Source of the DNA: Doris montereyensis
Lineage: Eukaryota; Mollusca; Gastropoda; Nudibranchia; Dorididae
Length of the DNA: 64,000 bases
Direction: 5' to 3'
Assembly (NCBI GenBank): GCA_037039925.1
Contig: JAXRKP010000646.1
Coordinates: 27,501 to 91,500 of the forward strand
Shown: positions 1-35,485 of the stretch, one piece after another
How the letters are laid out: each line of letters opens with the position of its first letter
Numbering within the stretch: position 1 is the first letter of the stretch
Made by a program: the position numbers and the translations under genes
The notes under the pieces: generated by a model
Told to the model about the DNA's origin: nothing
The model's input: the letters and a program-made list of their open reading frames with translations, nothing else
Databases searched by the model: none

Positions 1-470
1 ATTTTCATTTCCTTTTCTTTTGTCATTTCCTTTTCATTTCTTTTCGTTTCGTTTGTCCATTAGATCGTTCAGGTAGTATCTTCCAAGTTTTGTATAATTG
101 TATCACTGGGTAAGGCAGACGAGACGACCTCTCAAGAGGGGGACAATCCTTTTATGCATATTTGATTGTTAAGCCCACAGGCACGCGATGATGGCCTTTT
201 CCATTGTCATAGCGTGCAGAAGACGTAACGCCTAGTATTTACACATTGGACATTGATTGCAAGGAAGACGGTGAGGGGGGATGGGGAGGATAGGGGGGGC
301 GTGTGAAGACACCGAGGCCCATGTAACGTTCAGTAATTAGGCGCCGTACAAAAAGATGTCTTTGTGTTTTAAAAAATGCGATCATTGGTGAGAGATTTCC
401 TTTAAAACAGAAGGCTGGAACGCAAGGACGCTATACTTTACAAGCAAGGCACCCGGTGACTGAATGCAAC
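1..470. other. Left edge, no gene seen
   Basis: The first 60 bases are a T-rich imperfect TTTTC repeat. The rest is moderately GC-rich, apparently unique DNA. No ORF or repeat that I recognise is present. Confidence 0.5.
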
Positions 471-479
471 TCAGAGCGC

Positions 480-870
480 GCTCTCTTCTCATGGCGAGGA
501 GATGGCTGCCGACGAGGAGGTCGCGTGTTCAATCCCCGTGGTGCCCCAAAAGAAAATGTCTGTCTATTCCTTATATCTGTTTCGCCTTTGTTCCCAAAGG
601 GGCTTCGATACTATTTAATAATAGTATCATTTCTTTCACTGAACACAAGCCAGGATCATTTAACTCGAGGGCGATTTTGAGGTGGGTGACTGCACATTGA
701 TTCCCCCGGTCCAGGTAAGTGGATCGACACCTAGTCCCATCGGCATATCACAACACTCTGTGCACGTTAAAGATCCCTTGGCTGTTTGCAGGGCAGTCCG
801 GCAAAATATAAATTTTATTTTTAAAAACCGAGATCACCTTAGTTATGGATGTGTGTAATCAAATCAAAGC
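480..870 (+). repeat. SINE family A copy with degenerate head
   Basis: The tail at about 700-870 matches the family A consensus seen elsewhere in the window: a 'ggatcgacacctagtccca' block, then 'ctctgtgcacgttaaagatc', then 'cgagatcacc', then 'aatcaaatcaaa'. A box-B-like 'gtgttcaatcccc' near 525-537 may be the remains of a tRNA-derived head. About 150 bp between head and tail do not match the family, so this may be a chimera or an interrupted copy. Confidence 0.55.
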
Positions 871-1129
871 ATACTATTACAAAGTTATTGATATTTTCGC
901 CGGTTCTGATTTTTTTGGGTCACCCGGTATCTTATCGTGTTCCTGGTGAAATGTGTGCCATGATATAAAACACAATGACGTTGTGATTTCATTGAATGGT
1001 GAATAAACATTACTGGGTCCAACATAACACATGCATAATACTGGTATCAGTTCGCATTCAAAATCGACGCCAAATTCGATTCTGAAGTCAGAATTCCAGT
1101 GCTTTGAATTTGACACACCAAGATTTTCT

Positions 1130-1560
1130 TTATGATAATAACTGACCAACTCAATTCTTGAGTATTACTGTCAGCGCGCATATTTTGATTGAACCTAAAA
1201 TATTCATCTAATTTTGGCTTAAAAGTGATGTTTTTAATTCTGTTTTTAAAGTCTTCAGTACTATTGCTGAGTTTCATTTCAGTTGGCAGTCCATTCCCAT
1301 CCTTACTGTACTAGGGTAAAATGAGTACAGGTGATAATCAATGTTTGAAGATGGAATCATGTATGTTTGACAGCCTGATCTGGTTGTTCTTGAGTTAAGT
1401 TTAAGCTGATGTAATGGAATAAACAGCTGGTCATTAATAGCATTAAAAAATGTATTAATTTTATTTCTGGCTCTATGTTCTTCCAAATGTATCCATTGAA
1501 ATTGTGAGCCCCTGCTGGCTTGATCTTCGCACTGAAGAGAACATATCAACGACTGCTTCA
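1130..1560 (-). mobile_element. LINE reverse-transcriptase C-terminal remnant
   Basis: On the minus strand two overlapping short reading frames together give the typical C-terminal segment of a CR1/jockey-type LINE polyprotein. It has a 'LEEHRARNKINTFF' helix, then 'YSFYPSTVRM', then a serine-x-x-x-phenylalanine-K block (near 'STEDFKNRIKN'). The frame is broken between them at about 1290, and no catalytic RT core is present. Two more fragments of the same family lie at 41597-41690 and 60060-60240. This is a dead fragment. Confidence 0.65.
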
Positions 1561-1789
1561 GTCCAGAGCATTCCTTCTGAATGAGATCGATCTCACTGAG
1601 GTTTCACCATACACTGGTCAGTTTGGTCTTCAGATTCAGATCTTACAAACAAACTGACCACTCTTTTGCTGGCTTACGATTAGTAACAGAGTCCAGAAAT
1701 GTCCAGGCACACAGCAGTCTATGAATTCTGTCGTTTACCGTTGCTTTCCATGCCAAATTTCCTTCGCCATGTATGAGAAGACCTAGCTA

Positions 1790-1915
1790 CCCATTCCACA
1801 GGTGGATCGACATGAGTCGACATGAGGGCCAGAAAATGTTGCCCAAACTGAGAATCGAACTCGGATCCCCTGAGTGGTTCTCAAGGCTCTACCAACTGAG
1901 CTACCTCTGACTTCA
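1790..1915 (-). repeat. tRNA-derived SINE head
   Basis: Read on the minus strand, this has an internal Pol III promoter pattern. The box A form is 'TAGCTCAGTTGGTAGAGC' and the box B form is 'GAGTTCGATTC', spaced as in a tRNA. The anticodon arm and acceptor stem do not pair well, and unrelated sequence follows, so it is a SINE or tRNA pseudogene rather than a working tRNA. Confidence 0.6.
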
Positions 1916-2345
1916 ACCATTAAGATATATATTTATTATAAAAATAATAGTTTCATGTATGTAAGTTTTTATAAACAACTTTGTTCATTATTATGTACGA
2001 GAGTGACATTTTAAAGGCATCGTAGACGCATGCATCAATTTTATTAACTCAACCCAACTACATTTCTCCCATTATGACTGCGTGATGCACTTCTCTTAAA
2101 GTATGTTTGATATACCTTTTAAACAATTGAAAAAAGGGGAACTAACCATAAAATAAATGTATAATGTGATAATGGTTTATTTCACTAGTTTTATTCTTTG
2201 GTTTACACTTCTCAATAGAACTGAGATCGATTGAATAGAAATATCGAATACGTGTATTAATACACCAGGTCACGTGATAGCGTGATAGAGGCGATTGGTG
2301 ACGATCTAGGCACTTCAGTCACGGCTAAGCCTGGATTCGGGAACA
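1916..2345. other. AT-rich stretch without a gene
   Basis: AT-rich sequence. No ORF with family signatures, RNA gene or recognised repeat was seen before the (GT)n tract. Confidence 0.4.
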
Positions 2346-2349
2346 TACT

Positions 2350-2402
2350 TGTGTGTGTGTGTGTGTGTGTGTGTGTTTTGTGTGTGTGTGTGTGTATGTG
2401 CG
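2350..2402. repeat. (GT)n microsatellite
   Basis: GT dinucleotide run, interrupted once by TTTT and ending in a TATGTGCGTG variant. Confidence 0.95.
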
Positions 2403-2609
2403 TGTGCTGGAGGAAGGGGGGGGCTACTGTACTCAAACTTTGACTCATGCGAGATTGCAAAAAGGTCAGCAACACATGAAAACGTGCGCTTGAGTTTTGG
2501 ATAATAGTATGGGGTCCCTGGGTAGTATGGGCGGCCACAGAGAGGCGGCCGAATTCCACTGTCTAGTCCAGTGCCTCTCAAACTATCGGATGTGGTGGGG
2601 ACTTGGTAA

Positions 2610-2915
2610 CCCAGAGGCAATGACTAGTGTCGGCCTCTTAACCAAAAGATAATGGGTTCGACTCCGCCAACGGTTGAAAATTGTTCTCGTTCCAGGTAGG
2701 TAGATGGATTGACACCTAGTCTCATCGGAGACGGACGATAAAAAAGGACGTCCCGTGTGCAGATCACAAGACAACATTCTGTACACGTTAAATATCCATT
2801 GGCTGTTTACAGGGCAGTCCGAGCAAAATTTAAAATCCTACCAAAAAACCCGAGATCACCTTAGTGGTGGATGGGGGTAAATCAAAACAAAATCAAATCT
2901 GATGTGGCGGACCGG
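2610..2915 (+). repeat. SINE family A, near full length
   Basis: This is the most complete family A copy. The tRNA-like head includes 'ccagaggcaatg' and 'ctcttaaccaaaagat', with box B-like 'GGGTTCGACTCC' near 2652-2663. A body block contains 'gacacctagtctcatcggag', followed by 'gtgtgcagatcaca' and 'acgttaaatatccattggct'. The 3' end has 'gagatcaccttagtggtgg', and the tail is 'ggtaaatcaaaacaaaatc'. This layout (tRNA-like head, body, short A-rich tail) is that of a tRNA-derived SINE. Confidence 0.75.
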
Positions 2916-3066
2916 TAGTTGTTTGTTGTTTATTTCAATGTGCTAGTAGGGACCGGGGAACAAAACAAGCATATTATTATATCTATTGCTCATAGCTAAA
3001 AGTACTCGTCAGATTCTTAACCTCCACGTACCGGCAGACGATGGCTCGCGTAGCATCACCGGTACA

Positions 3067-3415
3067 CGTACCACACTTTGAACTTTGAGAAGCACTGACC
3101 AAGTCCATGTGTACACAAAGCTATAGGAATTGAGTTACTCGTACCACATTTTGAACTTTGAGAAACGCTGACCAAGTCCATATGTACACAAAGCTATAGG
3201 AATTGAGTTACTCGTACCACACTTTGAGCTTTGAGAAGCACTGACCAAGTCCATGTGTACACAAAGCTATAGGAATTGAGTTACTCGTACCACATTTTGA
3301 ACTTTGAGAAACGCTGACCAAGTCCATATGCACACAAAGCTGTAGGAATTGAGTACATTTTGAACTTTGAGAAGCACTGGACCAAATCCATATGCACACA
3401 AAGCTACAGGAATTG
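3067..3415. repeat. 73-bp tandem repeat, about 4.8 copies
   Basis: The unit begins 'cgtaccacactttgaacttt' and ends 'ggaattgagttact'. Copies start near 3067, 3140, 3213 and 3286, with a shortened fifth copy. Copies alternate between 'cacactttg…agaagcactg' and 'cacattttg…agaaacgctg' variants, which suggests growth by a two-unit step. Confidence 0.9.
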
Positions 3416-3749
3416 AATTACTTAATATATTATGCTTATAGCACTTGGAATGGAAAATAATGAACGGGGGTTAGGTTGCTCAGCACGAACTTGTTTTTTC
3501 ATTCAAATGTTATAATCATATCATTATACCTCTATCAATATTAACAAAAACACATATGATAAATATGAATTACAATATGAATTACAATAGAAGATGACGT
3601 GTGTCTCTCTGACCATTCATTGATGACTTTGTTTCTCAAAGATGATTGTGATTTTTTACTTGAATTCTGAAGAAAAGTATGTAAACAATAAACAGGCGAA
3701 TTAATGCTGTTTCACCTTTACACCACACATCACCTTCAACCCTGACAAC
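3416..3749. other. AT-rich spacer with a displaced LINE segment
   Basis: No gene seen. Positions 3583-3630 repeat a piece of the downstream LINE (4455-4500): 'aatagaagatgacg' followed by 'gtctctctgaccattcattg'. It is therefore an out-of-place copy of the unit that forms the 29-bp array inside the LINE. Confidence 0.5.
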
Positions 3750-4449
3750 AATTACTCAACTTGACAATCATACAATTTTAAAAGTAGCAGAAATCAACAC
3801 ACGATCATGCCGTAACAAGCCCATCGATATTAAACACATGATAGAAGAAAAAGATATCGACACACTAGTCGTTGTAGAACCATGGCTGAACGAAAAGGGA
3901 GACGAGGCCATCATTGCAGAACTAAAACCGCCTGAATACGAAACAGAGTTTTTCCCGCGATGAAACATAAAACAAGGGCGGTGCCGGAGAGGGAAAGAAA
4001 CGGAAAAAGGAAGAAAGAAGAGGAGATAAGAGGGGGGGCGGCATTGCAACAGTTTACAAGTCATCATTATCGCCAAAATTTGTCAAGGACAAGATCAACA
4101 AATACAAATCACTTGAATCGGCAGAAATGGTGATTGATTTCAAACACGACTCCCTCCGATTACAAGCCATTTACAGACCACCACCCAGTCATGGAAACAA
4201 ACTTAAAAACTTGGACTTTATTGACGAATTTGAGGATTTCGTTCTTATGCACGATATAAAGGCAAGGAAAAACATTATTGTTGGAGATTTCAATTTGCAC
4301 TACGATCGAGATATCCCAGACATAAGAAAAATAAATAAACTACTTTCGACCCACCAGATGTCACAGCATGTTAGCAAACAACTCACATCGGCGGCACATC
4401 CTTGACTGGGTTTTGACAAGCTGACCATTCAGACGTTGAACATTGGCGA

Positions 4450-4676
4450 CTGCCTGACCAATAGAAGATGACGATGTCTCTCTGACCATTCATTGATGAC
4501 GTGTGTCTCTGACCATTCATTGATGACGTGTGTCTCTCTGACCATTCATTGATGACGTGTGTCTCTCTGACCATTCATTGATGACGTTCCTCTGTGTCTC
4601 TCTGACCATTCATTGATGACGTGTCTCTCTGACCATTCATTGATGACGTGTGTCTCTCTGACCATTCATTTGTCTC
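4450..4676 (+). repeat. 29-bp array inside the LINE endonuclease
   Basis: About seven imperfect copies of 'ctctctgaccattcattg' + 'atgacgtgtgt', with one shortened 26-bp unit. In the LINE frame the core spells S-D-H, the conserved endonuclease C-terminal motif. The array begins and ends inside LINE coding sequence. Confidence 0.9.
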
Positions 4677-6830
4677 GTTTGGTGTTGGCTGTTTGTCAAA
4701 AGCTCAAAGAAAGAGAAATTGTATCGAGAGACCTCAAGAAAATAGATGTTTTGGTATTCAAAGCAGACTTATCTCGTTCTCTTGAATCAAAATGTAAAGA
4801 AGTGAATGTGGACAATTTTAACAATGCTATCATCGAAACATTGGACAAACACGCGCCAATCACTAAAAGAACTGTAAATGTTAGAAAGTCTTCTCCTTGG
4901 TACAATTTAGAAGTAAAGCAGGCTAAACAAGAAAAACGAAAGGCAGACAAGAGGTGGAAGATATCGGGTTCGACTTTTGATAGAGAAAGATACTTATACC
5001 ATAAGAGACAATTGAAGGCAGTGACAAAAAAGCCAAAACAGAGAACTACCTCGAGAAGTTTGATAACAACCGGAATTCTAAAGAATTTTCAGAATATTAA
5101 ATAGCCTTCTTGGAAAAGAACAAACATCAAATTTGCCATTGCACAGCGATGAGCGGTTCGTAGACTATTTTATTGATAAAATATCAAATATCAGAATCAA
5201 ATTGGACGAGGTTGCTAGTCGCACTGAATTTACGTCATTTGTTGGTGAAACCATGACATCGTTCAATGAAATTTACATTGGGACAGGGACATGAAGAAAA
5301 TTATGCTCATGAGTCAAACAAATCTTGCAAAGTAGATCCCATGCCAGCGTCAATTTTGGAAGAATATAGTCATGAATTATCGGCATACATCACAAAACTA
5401 ATTAATAATTCGTTGAGGACAGGGCCGTTTCGAGAAGTTTCAAAAGAGCTGTCGTGAGGCCCCTGCTGAAAAAGAAAGGACTTGACTGTGAACATTTGAA
5501 AAACTATAGACCTGTAGCTGACTTACCATTACTTTCCAAAATTTTAAAAAGATGTTCTTGCACAAATGTCGGCTCATGTTCAAGAAAATAATCTTAAAGA
5601 ATGTTTTCAGTCAGTCTATCGTGCGAACCACAGCACAGAGACAGCACTCATGAAAATCGTAAATTTTCTCCTTCACATTATAGATAGCGGAAAGACGTTC
5701 ATCCTTGGTCTACTAGATCTCTCCGCAGCCTTCGATACCCTGGACCACGGCATTCTACTCGAAAGGCTTATGACTACTTTTGGTATCTCTGTATCCCTGG
5801 CATCGCTCTCTGCTGGTTTTTGTCGTAGCTATCGGAAAGAATCCAAGTAGTTTCAATCGGTGGGTCAGCCTCCACAGAACGTAACATTCTCTGTGGTGTA
5901 CCCCAAGGCTCCATTTTGGGCCTTACTATTCGTTCTATACCTCTCGAGTAGCAAGAATATTGGAAGAACACTCGCTTGCGTACCACATATATGCAGACGA
6001 CACTCAAATTTATAGCATGTCCACAATCAAATATGTCATCGAAAGTAGATGTTTACGAAGGTTGCATGTTAGATATTCGGAAATAGATGTCTGCAAACAT
6101 GGGGATAAGACAGAGGCCCTGTTAATTGGCACTCCATCTATAAAAACCGCAGTTTAGACTTGTCACTGCACATTGACGACACTGATATCCCACTAGCGAA
6201 CAACGTAAGAAATCTCGGCGTTATCCTCGACATTGACTTATCAATGGACAGTTACATTAGTCAGATAAGAACGTGTGTCATAATCACCTTAAAAACACCA
6301 GGACTTCAGACCTTTCATTACGATACAAGCGTGCAGCAAACTTATCCTATCTTTGATTTTCTCAAAGATCGACCACTGCAATTCATTATTTTTTGGTCTT
6401 CCGCAAGTACAGCTTAAACGCCTACAGAAACTCCAAACAACGCTGCTCGAATCGTTCTCCAGAAGAAAAAAAAAAGACGACGCTTCTGCTCTCCTCCGAC
6501 AACTGCACTGGCTTCCTGTTGAGCAATGGGTGCAGCTCAAGGCAGCAACCATTGTCTTCAAGTGTGTAAACAATACGGCTCAAGCATATATATGCCTGTA
6601 ACCTGCTACAGCGCTACCCACCCGGCAGGCCACTTTGTTCAACAGACAATGCTCTCAGAATGAAGATTCCCCGCTGTCGACTGAAAGCTAGTGAACGAAG
6701 TTTCCAATGCTTCGGACGACGAATATGGAATAGCCTGAAGTGAAAGTGCCCCAAGACGCATTTGTCTTAGTCCTAAGTGTGTACATATTGTGTTCTTAGT
6801 TCTTAGCATTGTAATTGTAATGCACCCAGA

Positions 6831-6849
6831 CCCCTCCGTTCGGGAGGGG
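6831..6849 (+). other. 3'-end hairpin of the LINE
   Basis: 'CCCCTCC', loop 'GTTCG', 'GGAGGGG': a perfect 7-bp GC-rich stem, about 20 bp before the (ATT)n tail. LINEs of this kind often carry a 3' stem-loop that their reverse transcriptase recognises, so this is a plausible RT recognition structure. That role is inferred. Confidence 0.6.
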
Positions 6850-6868
6850 CGTATGGCGGAATGTAAAT

Positions 6869-6998
<130 letters not shown>

Positions 6999-6999
6999 A

Positions 7000-7890
7000 A
7001 GGGGTTCCCAACGCGGAGCAAATTTTCACGTTACGAAAACTAGGCTAAGGAGACTACATGGACCGGAACGAGATCTGCGATAGGCCTAGATCTGAGTCAG
7101 AGTTAGATCTAGATATTTATTATTATGATCTAGATTGTAGAAGTTGTGATCTGAATCTAAATTTAAACACGCTAGATTCTAGCTTCTGCTTTTAGATTTA
7201 TATCTATATCAACATCTAGATTTAGTCTAGATTAGGTCCATATCTAATCGAATTAAGAAACTAGCGTTACATTAAAATTTAGCAGCCCGTTCCCGACCAC
7301 TACGACGTCCGACCACTTTTTCCGAATTTCCTATCGATCTATAGCTATTTTTGCCCCGCTAATTTCGTTTTCACCAGTCACGTCTTCTTCAATCATTTTC
7401 CTTTAACTGTGGAAACTACATGCGCATTCGTTCTATGATTATTGTACTGAATTGGGATTAAACGTCTTAAATATAGCTTGGAAGATATCATTGACTGCCA
7501 TTTTGATATTGAAATACTCCGTCGCTAAGGTATACGTCACAGAGCTCTAAAATTAGATGATGATTTAAGTAGTCCCATTTTAAGTAAGGTCTTGATTGGC
7601 AGAGACCGGTAGGAGTGCATTATGAAAAGTAAGCGTGCAATATGAACTAACTCATCATGCACCGTAGCAACCAATGCTAAAGGGGTATATAACAATGTCA
7701 GTTGATACAGAAACACCGCATGTTGCCAACTATAAGTTTTAGTACCAATTTCATAAGAATAAATGTTGAATTTTCATGGGGCAGTCACTACATTATCGAA
7801 ATGTGTTCACACACAGTCGCACGTGACACCGGATGTATGACGTCACAAGACTGCACTGCTAATATTTCCAGCGCCATATCTTCATGGGGA
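7000..7890. other. CTAGAT-rich AT tract and spacer
   Basis: 7060-7260 is dense in TCTAGATC/CTAGATT words and their palindromes. The rest looks unique. No gene recognised. Similar tracts lie at 41.7-42.5 kb. Confidence 0.5.
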
Positions 7891-7895
7891 CCGAC

Positions 7896-7924
<29 letters not shown>
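7891..7924. repeat. (CA)n microsatellite
   Basis: Perfect CA run of about 17 units. Confidence 0.95.
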
Positions 7925-7927
<3 letters not shown>

Positions 7928-8284
7928 GATTTTATTTTCGAAACGAGTGGCCTTGAATTAAGCCAAGATCCGAACAGAATTATATTTTTTTAATCATACA
8001 AAAGTCAAAGAGTGATTTCCATTTTCATATTTTAAATAGCATTTAAAACATTTTTTTTATGACATTACAATATATATAAATAAATCTTTAGCCTGTTGTT
8101 CATGAACGTCTTGATTAACATTAACAACAATTTAGTTCAGTCGGGCAATTAGGTGTGCTTATGGGTAGGTCTATTCAAGGTAGGGGCGGGACCATATGCC
8201 TAACTCCCAATCCTGGAGGGCCAGGATTGATTTTGGAAATGCACTCCCTGACTTGCATCATTTCTGAGTTTTGATTATTTTATT

Positions 8285-8575
8285 GATATACCCATATCCA
8301 AACAATGGTGATCTCGTGTTTTTTTTTATAGGATTTTAAATTTTGCCTGGACTGCCCTGTAAAAAGCCAAGGGATATGTAACGTTCACAGTGTTGTTTTC
8401 TGTACACGGGACCTTTTTATTGTCCGTCTCCGATGGGACTAGGTGTCGATCCATTTACCATGGCCAGGAGGTAGTTTTGCTCGAAAACATTTTTTTTTAA
8501 CCATTGGCGGGGCTCGAACCCACGACCTTTTGGTTGAGAGGCTGACGCCTTGCCTCTGGACTACCAAGTCCTGTC
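8285..8575 (-). repeat. SINE family A, near full length
   Basis: Minus-strand family A copy. It includes the complement of the box-B head ('ggggctcgaacccacgacct' at about 8510-8528), the 'ctaggtgtcgatccatttac' block, the 'gccaagggatatgtaacg' block and the gggtttttt / 'gattttaaattttgcc' 3' part. Confidence 0.75.
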
Positions 8576-8689
8576 TGGGAGGCATATTATTATCACTTGT
8601 TCAGTTAACGCTATAGAAAGCAAATAAACACTTGATTCTTATTCTTTATGTCGATGTCATCAATGCATCTTCAGAATGTTTGTTTGTTA

Positions 8690-8850
8690 CTTTGAAATTT
8701 ACCCTGTCCATCGTTGCGATGATCTCAAGGTGTATTGAGAGGAAACAGTAAGATGAAGAAAGATACGTGAAAGAAGGAAAGGAGAGAAGTAGGACCTACC
8801 GCTACATGTACCAGTTAAGCCCGCCCAAATGTTTCAGAAATTTGGGAGTA
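8690..8850 (-). repeat. Family B dispersed repeat
   Basis: Copy of a short repeat whose sense strand ends with '…TCACCNNNNNGGTGGA…GGGTAAATTTCAAT'. On the plus strand it reads 'ttgaaatttaccctgtcca', then a 'gatctcaaggtgtattgaga' block, then an A/G-rich block and 'gtaggacctaccg'. At least 13 more copies occur in the window. Confidence 0.7.
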
Positions 8851-8975
8851 TTTAATGTAATGTAGACAGTGGACAGTGAATTAAATTGACATCACATCAC
8901 ATCACCAAGACCATTCAAGCTTGCAATCTTTATTTAAGAAATTTACGTAGGCATCTATTGGATGAGGAGACGACA

Positions 8976-9457
8976 AAATGTTAGTGTCAGTGTCAGCTTT
9001 CATACTGTAACTGACTAGACTAGATGATTGTAATGCCCTTTTGGTTGATGTCCTCAAATGTATGACAGACAGGTTGCAAAAAAAAAAAAAATAAAAATAA
9101 AGCTGCTATCAAAAAAGCACGATCAAGTAACGCCTATCCTTAAAAACTTCACTGGCTAATCATTAAGTATAGGTTGAGTTTAAGATACCCTTGTCATGTT
9201 TATAACTACATTGTAATATAACTACCTTCATGATACGTTACTTTCCCGTACAGACAAACCAGAAGTGTAAGATCAAATGATGCTTTTATAGTTTTATTAT
9301 GCTTTTATTGAATGTACCTTATGTAAAATTACATTCTTTAAGTGATGAAAGTTTTTGTGTGGCAGCTCCAGTTTTGTGGAATTATTTATCTTTTAATACC
9401 AAATCTTCTCCATCTATTGACAGTTTTAAGGAACATTTAATGACAAGAGCTGTTTAG
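8976..9457 (+). mobile_element. L2/CR1-like LINE C-terminal fragment
   Basis: The start gives a 'TRLDDCNALLVDVLKCMTDR' segment (8995-9075), equivalent to the conserved 'LDYCNSLL…DRLQ' block after the RT core. The end (9343-9457) gives 'SFCVAAPVLWNYLSF', then 'SIDSFKEHLMTRAV' and a stop. This is the usual C-terminus of these elements. The middle is decayed and has an A-rich insertion at 9079-9104. Confidence 0.7.
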
Positions 9458-9794
9458 ATCTGCATTTACAACACCAGAGAAAATTCACCATGAAATGAGA
9501 GGTTTGTTCATTTGGTGTTGCATATGTTTTTTTTTACAGTGATGCTCCAAAATTTGCTTGATTGGATTTGCAATGTTTTGATTTTTTTTCCTTTTTATTT
9601 TTATCGTTTCATACTTTTGATCGTTCAGCACCTTTGATAGATGTAAGGCGTTCTATAAATTAATTACATTCAGTATATTTCTTATTATTATTATGATTCT
9701 AACGGTCTTCTTGAACAAACTTTAGTATGAGGATATAAGTAACGTCTTTATGATTCCTTTTTTTCTTTTGATTGTCCGACTTATTGTTTGTTTT

Positions 9795-9890
9795 CATTAG
9801 AGTTTACACAATCCACTATCTGCGGTGATCTCAGGGTGAATAAAGATGAGAGATATGTGTTAGAGGGGGGAAAAAGGGATCCTGCCAACG
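9795..9890 (-). repeat. Family B repeat, partial
   Basis: 'cacaatccactatctgcggt' followed by 'gatctcagggtgaataaaga'. A diverged copy that lacks most of the distal A/G-rich block. Confidence 0.5.
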
Positions 9891-10029
9891 TAAATCCTCA
9901 AGGCTAAATCAAAATAATATTACTAAATTTTGATACTGATAAGTCTGTTACTAGTACTACTGCTATATGAAAAATCAGGGCGTTTTTTTCCACTTTTGCT
10001 TATTTCTATCTCATAGCCACTTTGTTTTT

Positions 10030-10300
10030 GTTTCATTTCATTATTTTACTCACATCCACAACGTAGGTGACACCAGGTTACTTGGTAACATTCTTAATTT
10101 TGCTCCGTAAACTCCCAAACAGCTCGGAGGATCTTTCACGTGCACAGCGTTGTTAGGATCATGCCTTTGCACACGGGACTTCCTTTTTTTATCATCCGTC
10201 TCGGTGACTGTGTCGATCCACTTACCCAGACCAGGTGGGCTGGGGCTTTAGGTTGAGGGACGTAGGGACACCTACATCTGGACCACTCTCCCCGTCCCCC
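10030..10300 (-). repeat. SINE family A, degenerate
   Basis: Shows the 'gatctttcacgtgcacagcg' block, the 'cacgggacttcctttttttatcatccgtctc' type block and 'gtgtcgatccacttaccca'. The head is poorly preserved. It lies just downstream of the PNISR poly(A) region. Confidence 0.6.
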
Positions 10301-10450
10301 ACCCCCTCCATGGTGACTCACTCATTCGCCCCACCACTACGACTCAAGAGCAGGATACAGGACACACATTTGAAAATGCTAAACATTTCATTGGGGGTTT
10401 TTTTAAAAAACAAAAAACGGCAAATAATTGGTAAATTGTATATAAGTGCT

Positions 10451-10456
10451 TTTATT
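10451..10456 (-). terminator. Candidate PNISR poly(A) signal
   Basis: Minus-strand AATAAA, 237 bp past the PNISR stop codon and followed by an A/T-rich region. It is the first canonical signal found downstream of the last exon. The true cleavage site is not proven. Confidence 0.5.
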
Positions 10457-10692
10457 GAGAATTCACAACGTGGTGAACGCAGAAGCAACCACTTCAATCA
10501 ACCTGACCAAACTGGAAATCATTATCTTATACTTGTACACATATTAACAACAAAACAAAAGAAACAAAAAGAAAACTAGAGGAAAAAGAAAAAAGAAAAA
10601 GAAAGGTAAAAATTTGCAGCAAGAAGAAGGAAGAAAGTCACAACACATGCATGATTACTGTTCCTAGTACCGGCATCTTGTCACTCGCAGCT

Positions 10693-35163
<24,471 letters not shown>

Positions 35164-35485
35164 GGTGTACAGCTGCTCTGTGATGAACTAAATGAGATAG
35201 TGTACAATCGGAGCCTCTGTGGAACAAACAAAATACAGCTGGGGTTGAAAAATAACACACTATTTTTATCACTATAAATACATTTTAGTTTAAAAACAGA
35301 ACATCATTGCTACTTCATATCTTGAAGTGCAGGGGCATGCATTTCATTTAGTAACTTAAAATCAGACTTTATTTGATTTGATTTACCCACTGCATCCACA
35401 ACTAGAGGTGATCTTAAAGTTTTTGGCAGGCTTTTTTAACATTTTCAACTGCCTTGTAAACAACCAAGAGATCTTTAACGTGCAC

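Larger units (their letters stand above)
3750..6868 (+). mobile_element. CR1/L2-like non-LTR retrotransposon, decayed
   Basis: Several plus-strand reading frames, broken by stops and frameshifts, give successive pieces of a LINE ORF2. The APE-type endonuclease comes first (3760-4420: 'TLVVVEPWLNE', then 'IIVGDFNLHYD'). After it is a linker ending with the SDH motif (4480-4670). The reverse transcriptase includes an 'ANHSTETALMK' block and 'LLDLSAAFDTLDHGILLERL' at 5700-5770, and continues with a degenerate 'GVPQGSI'-type segment and 'YADDTQIY' at 5990-6012. The C-terminal domain is at 6360-6740 ('KIDHCNSLFFGLPQVQLKRL', 'LHWLPVEQWVQLKA'). These motifs fit the CR1/L2 group. A hairpin and an (ATT)n run mark the 3' end. 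It cannot encode an active protein as read. Confidence 0.85.

Noticed and set aside
1846..1915. A tRNA gene on the minus strand
   Set aside because: Boxes A and B are good, but the acceptor and anticodon stems do not pair and it continues into SINE-like sequence.
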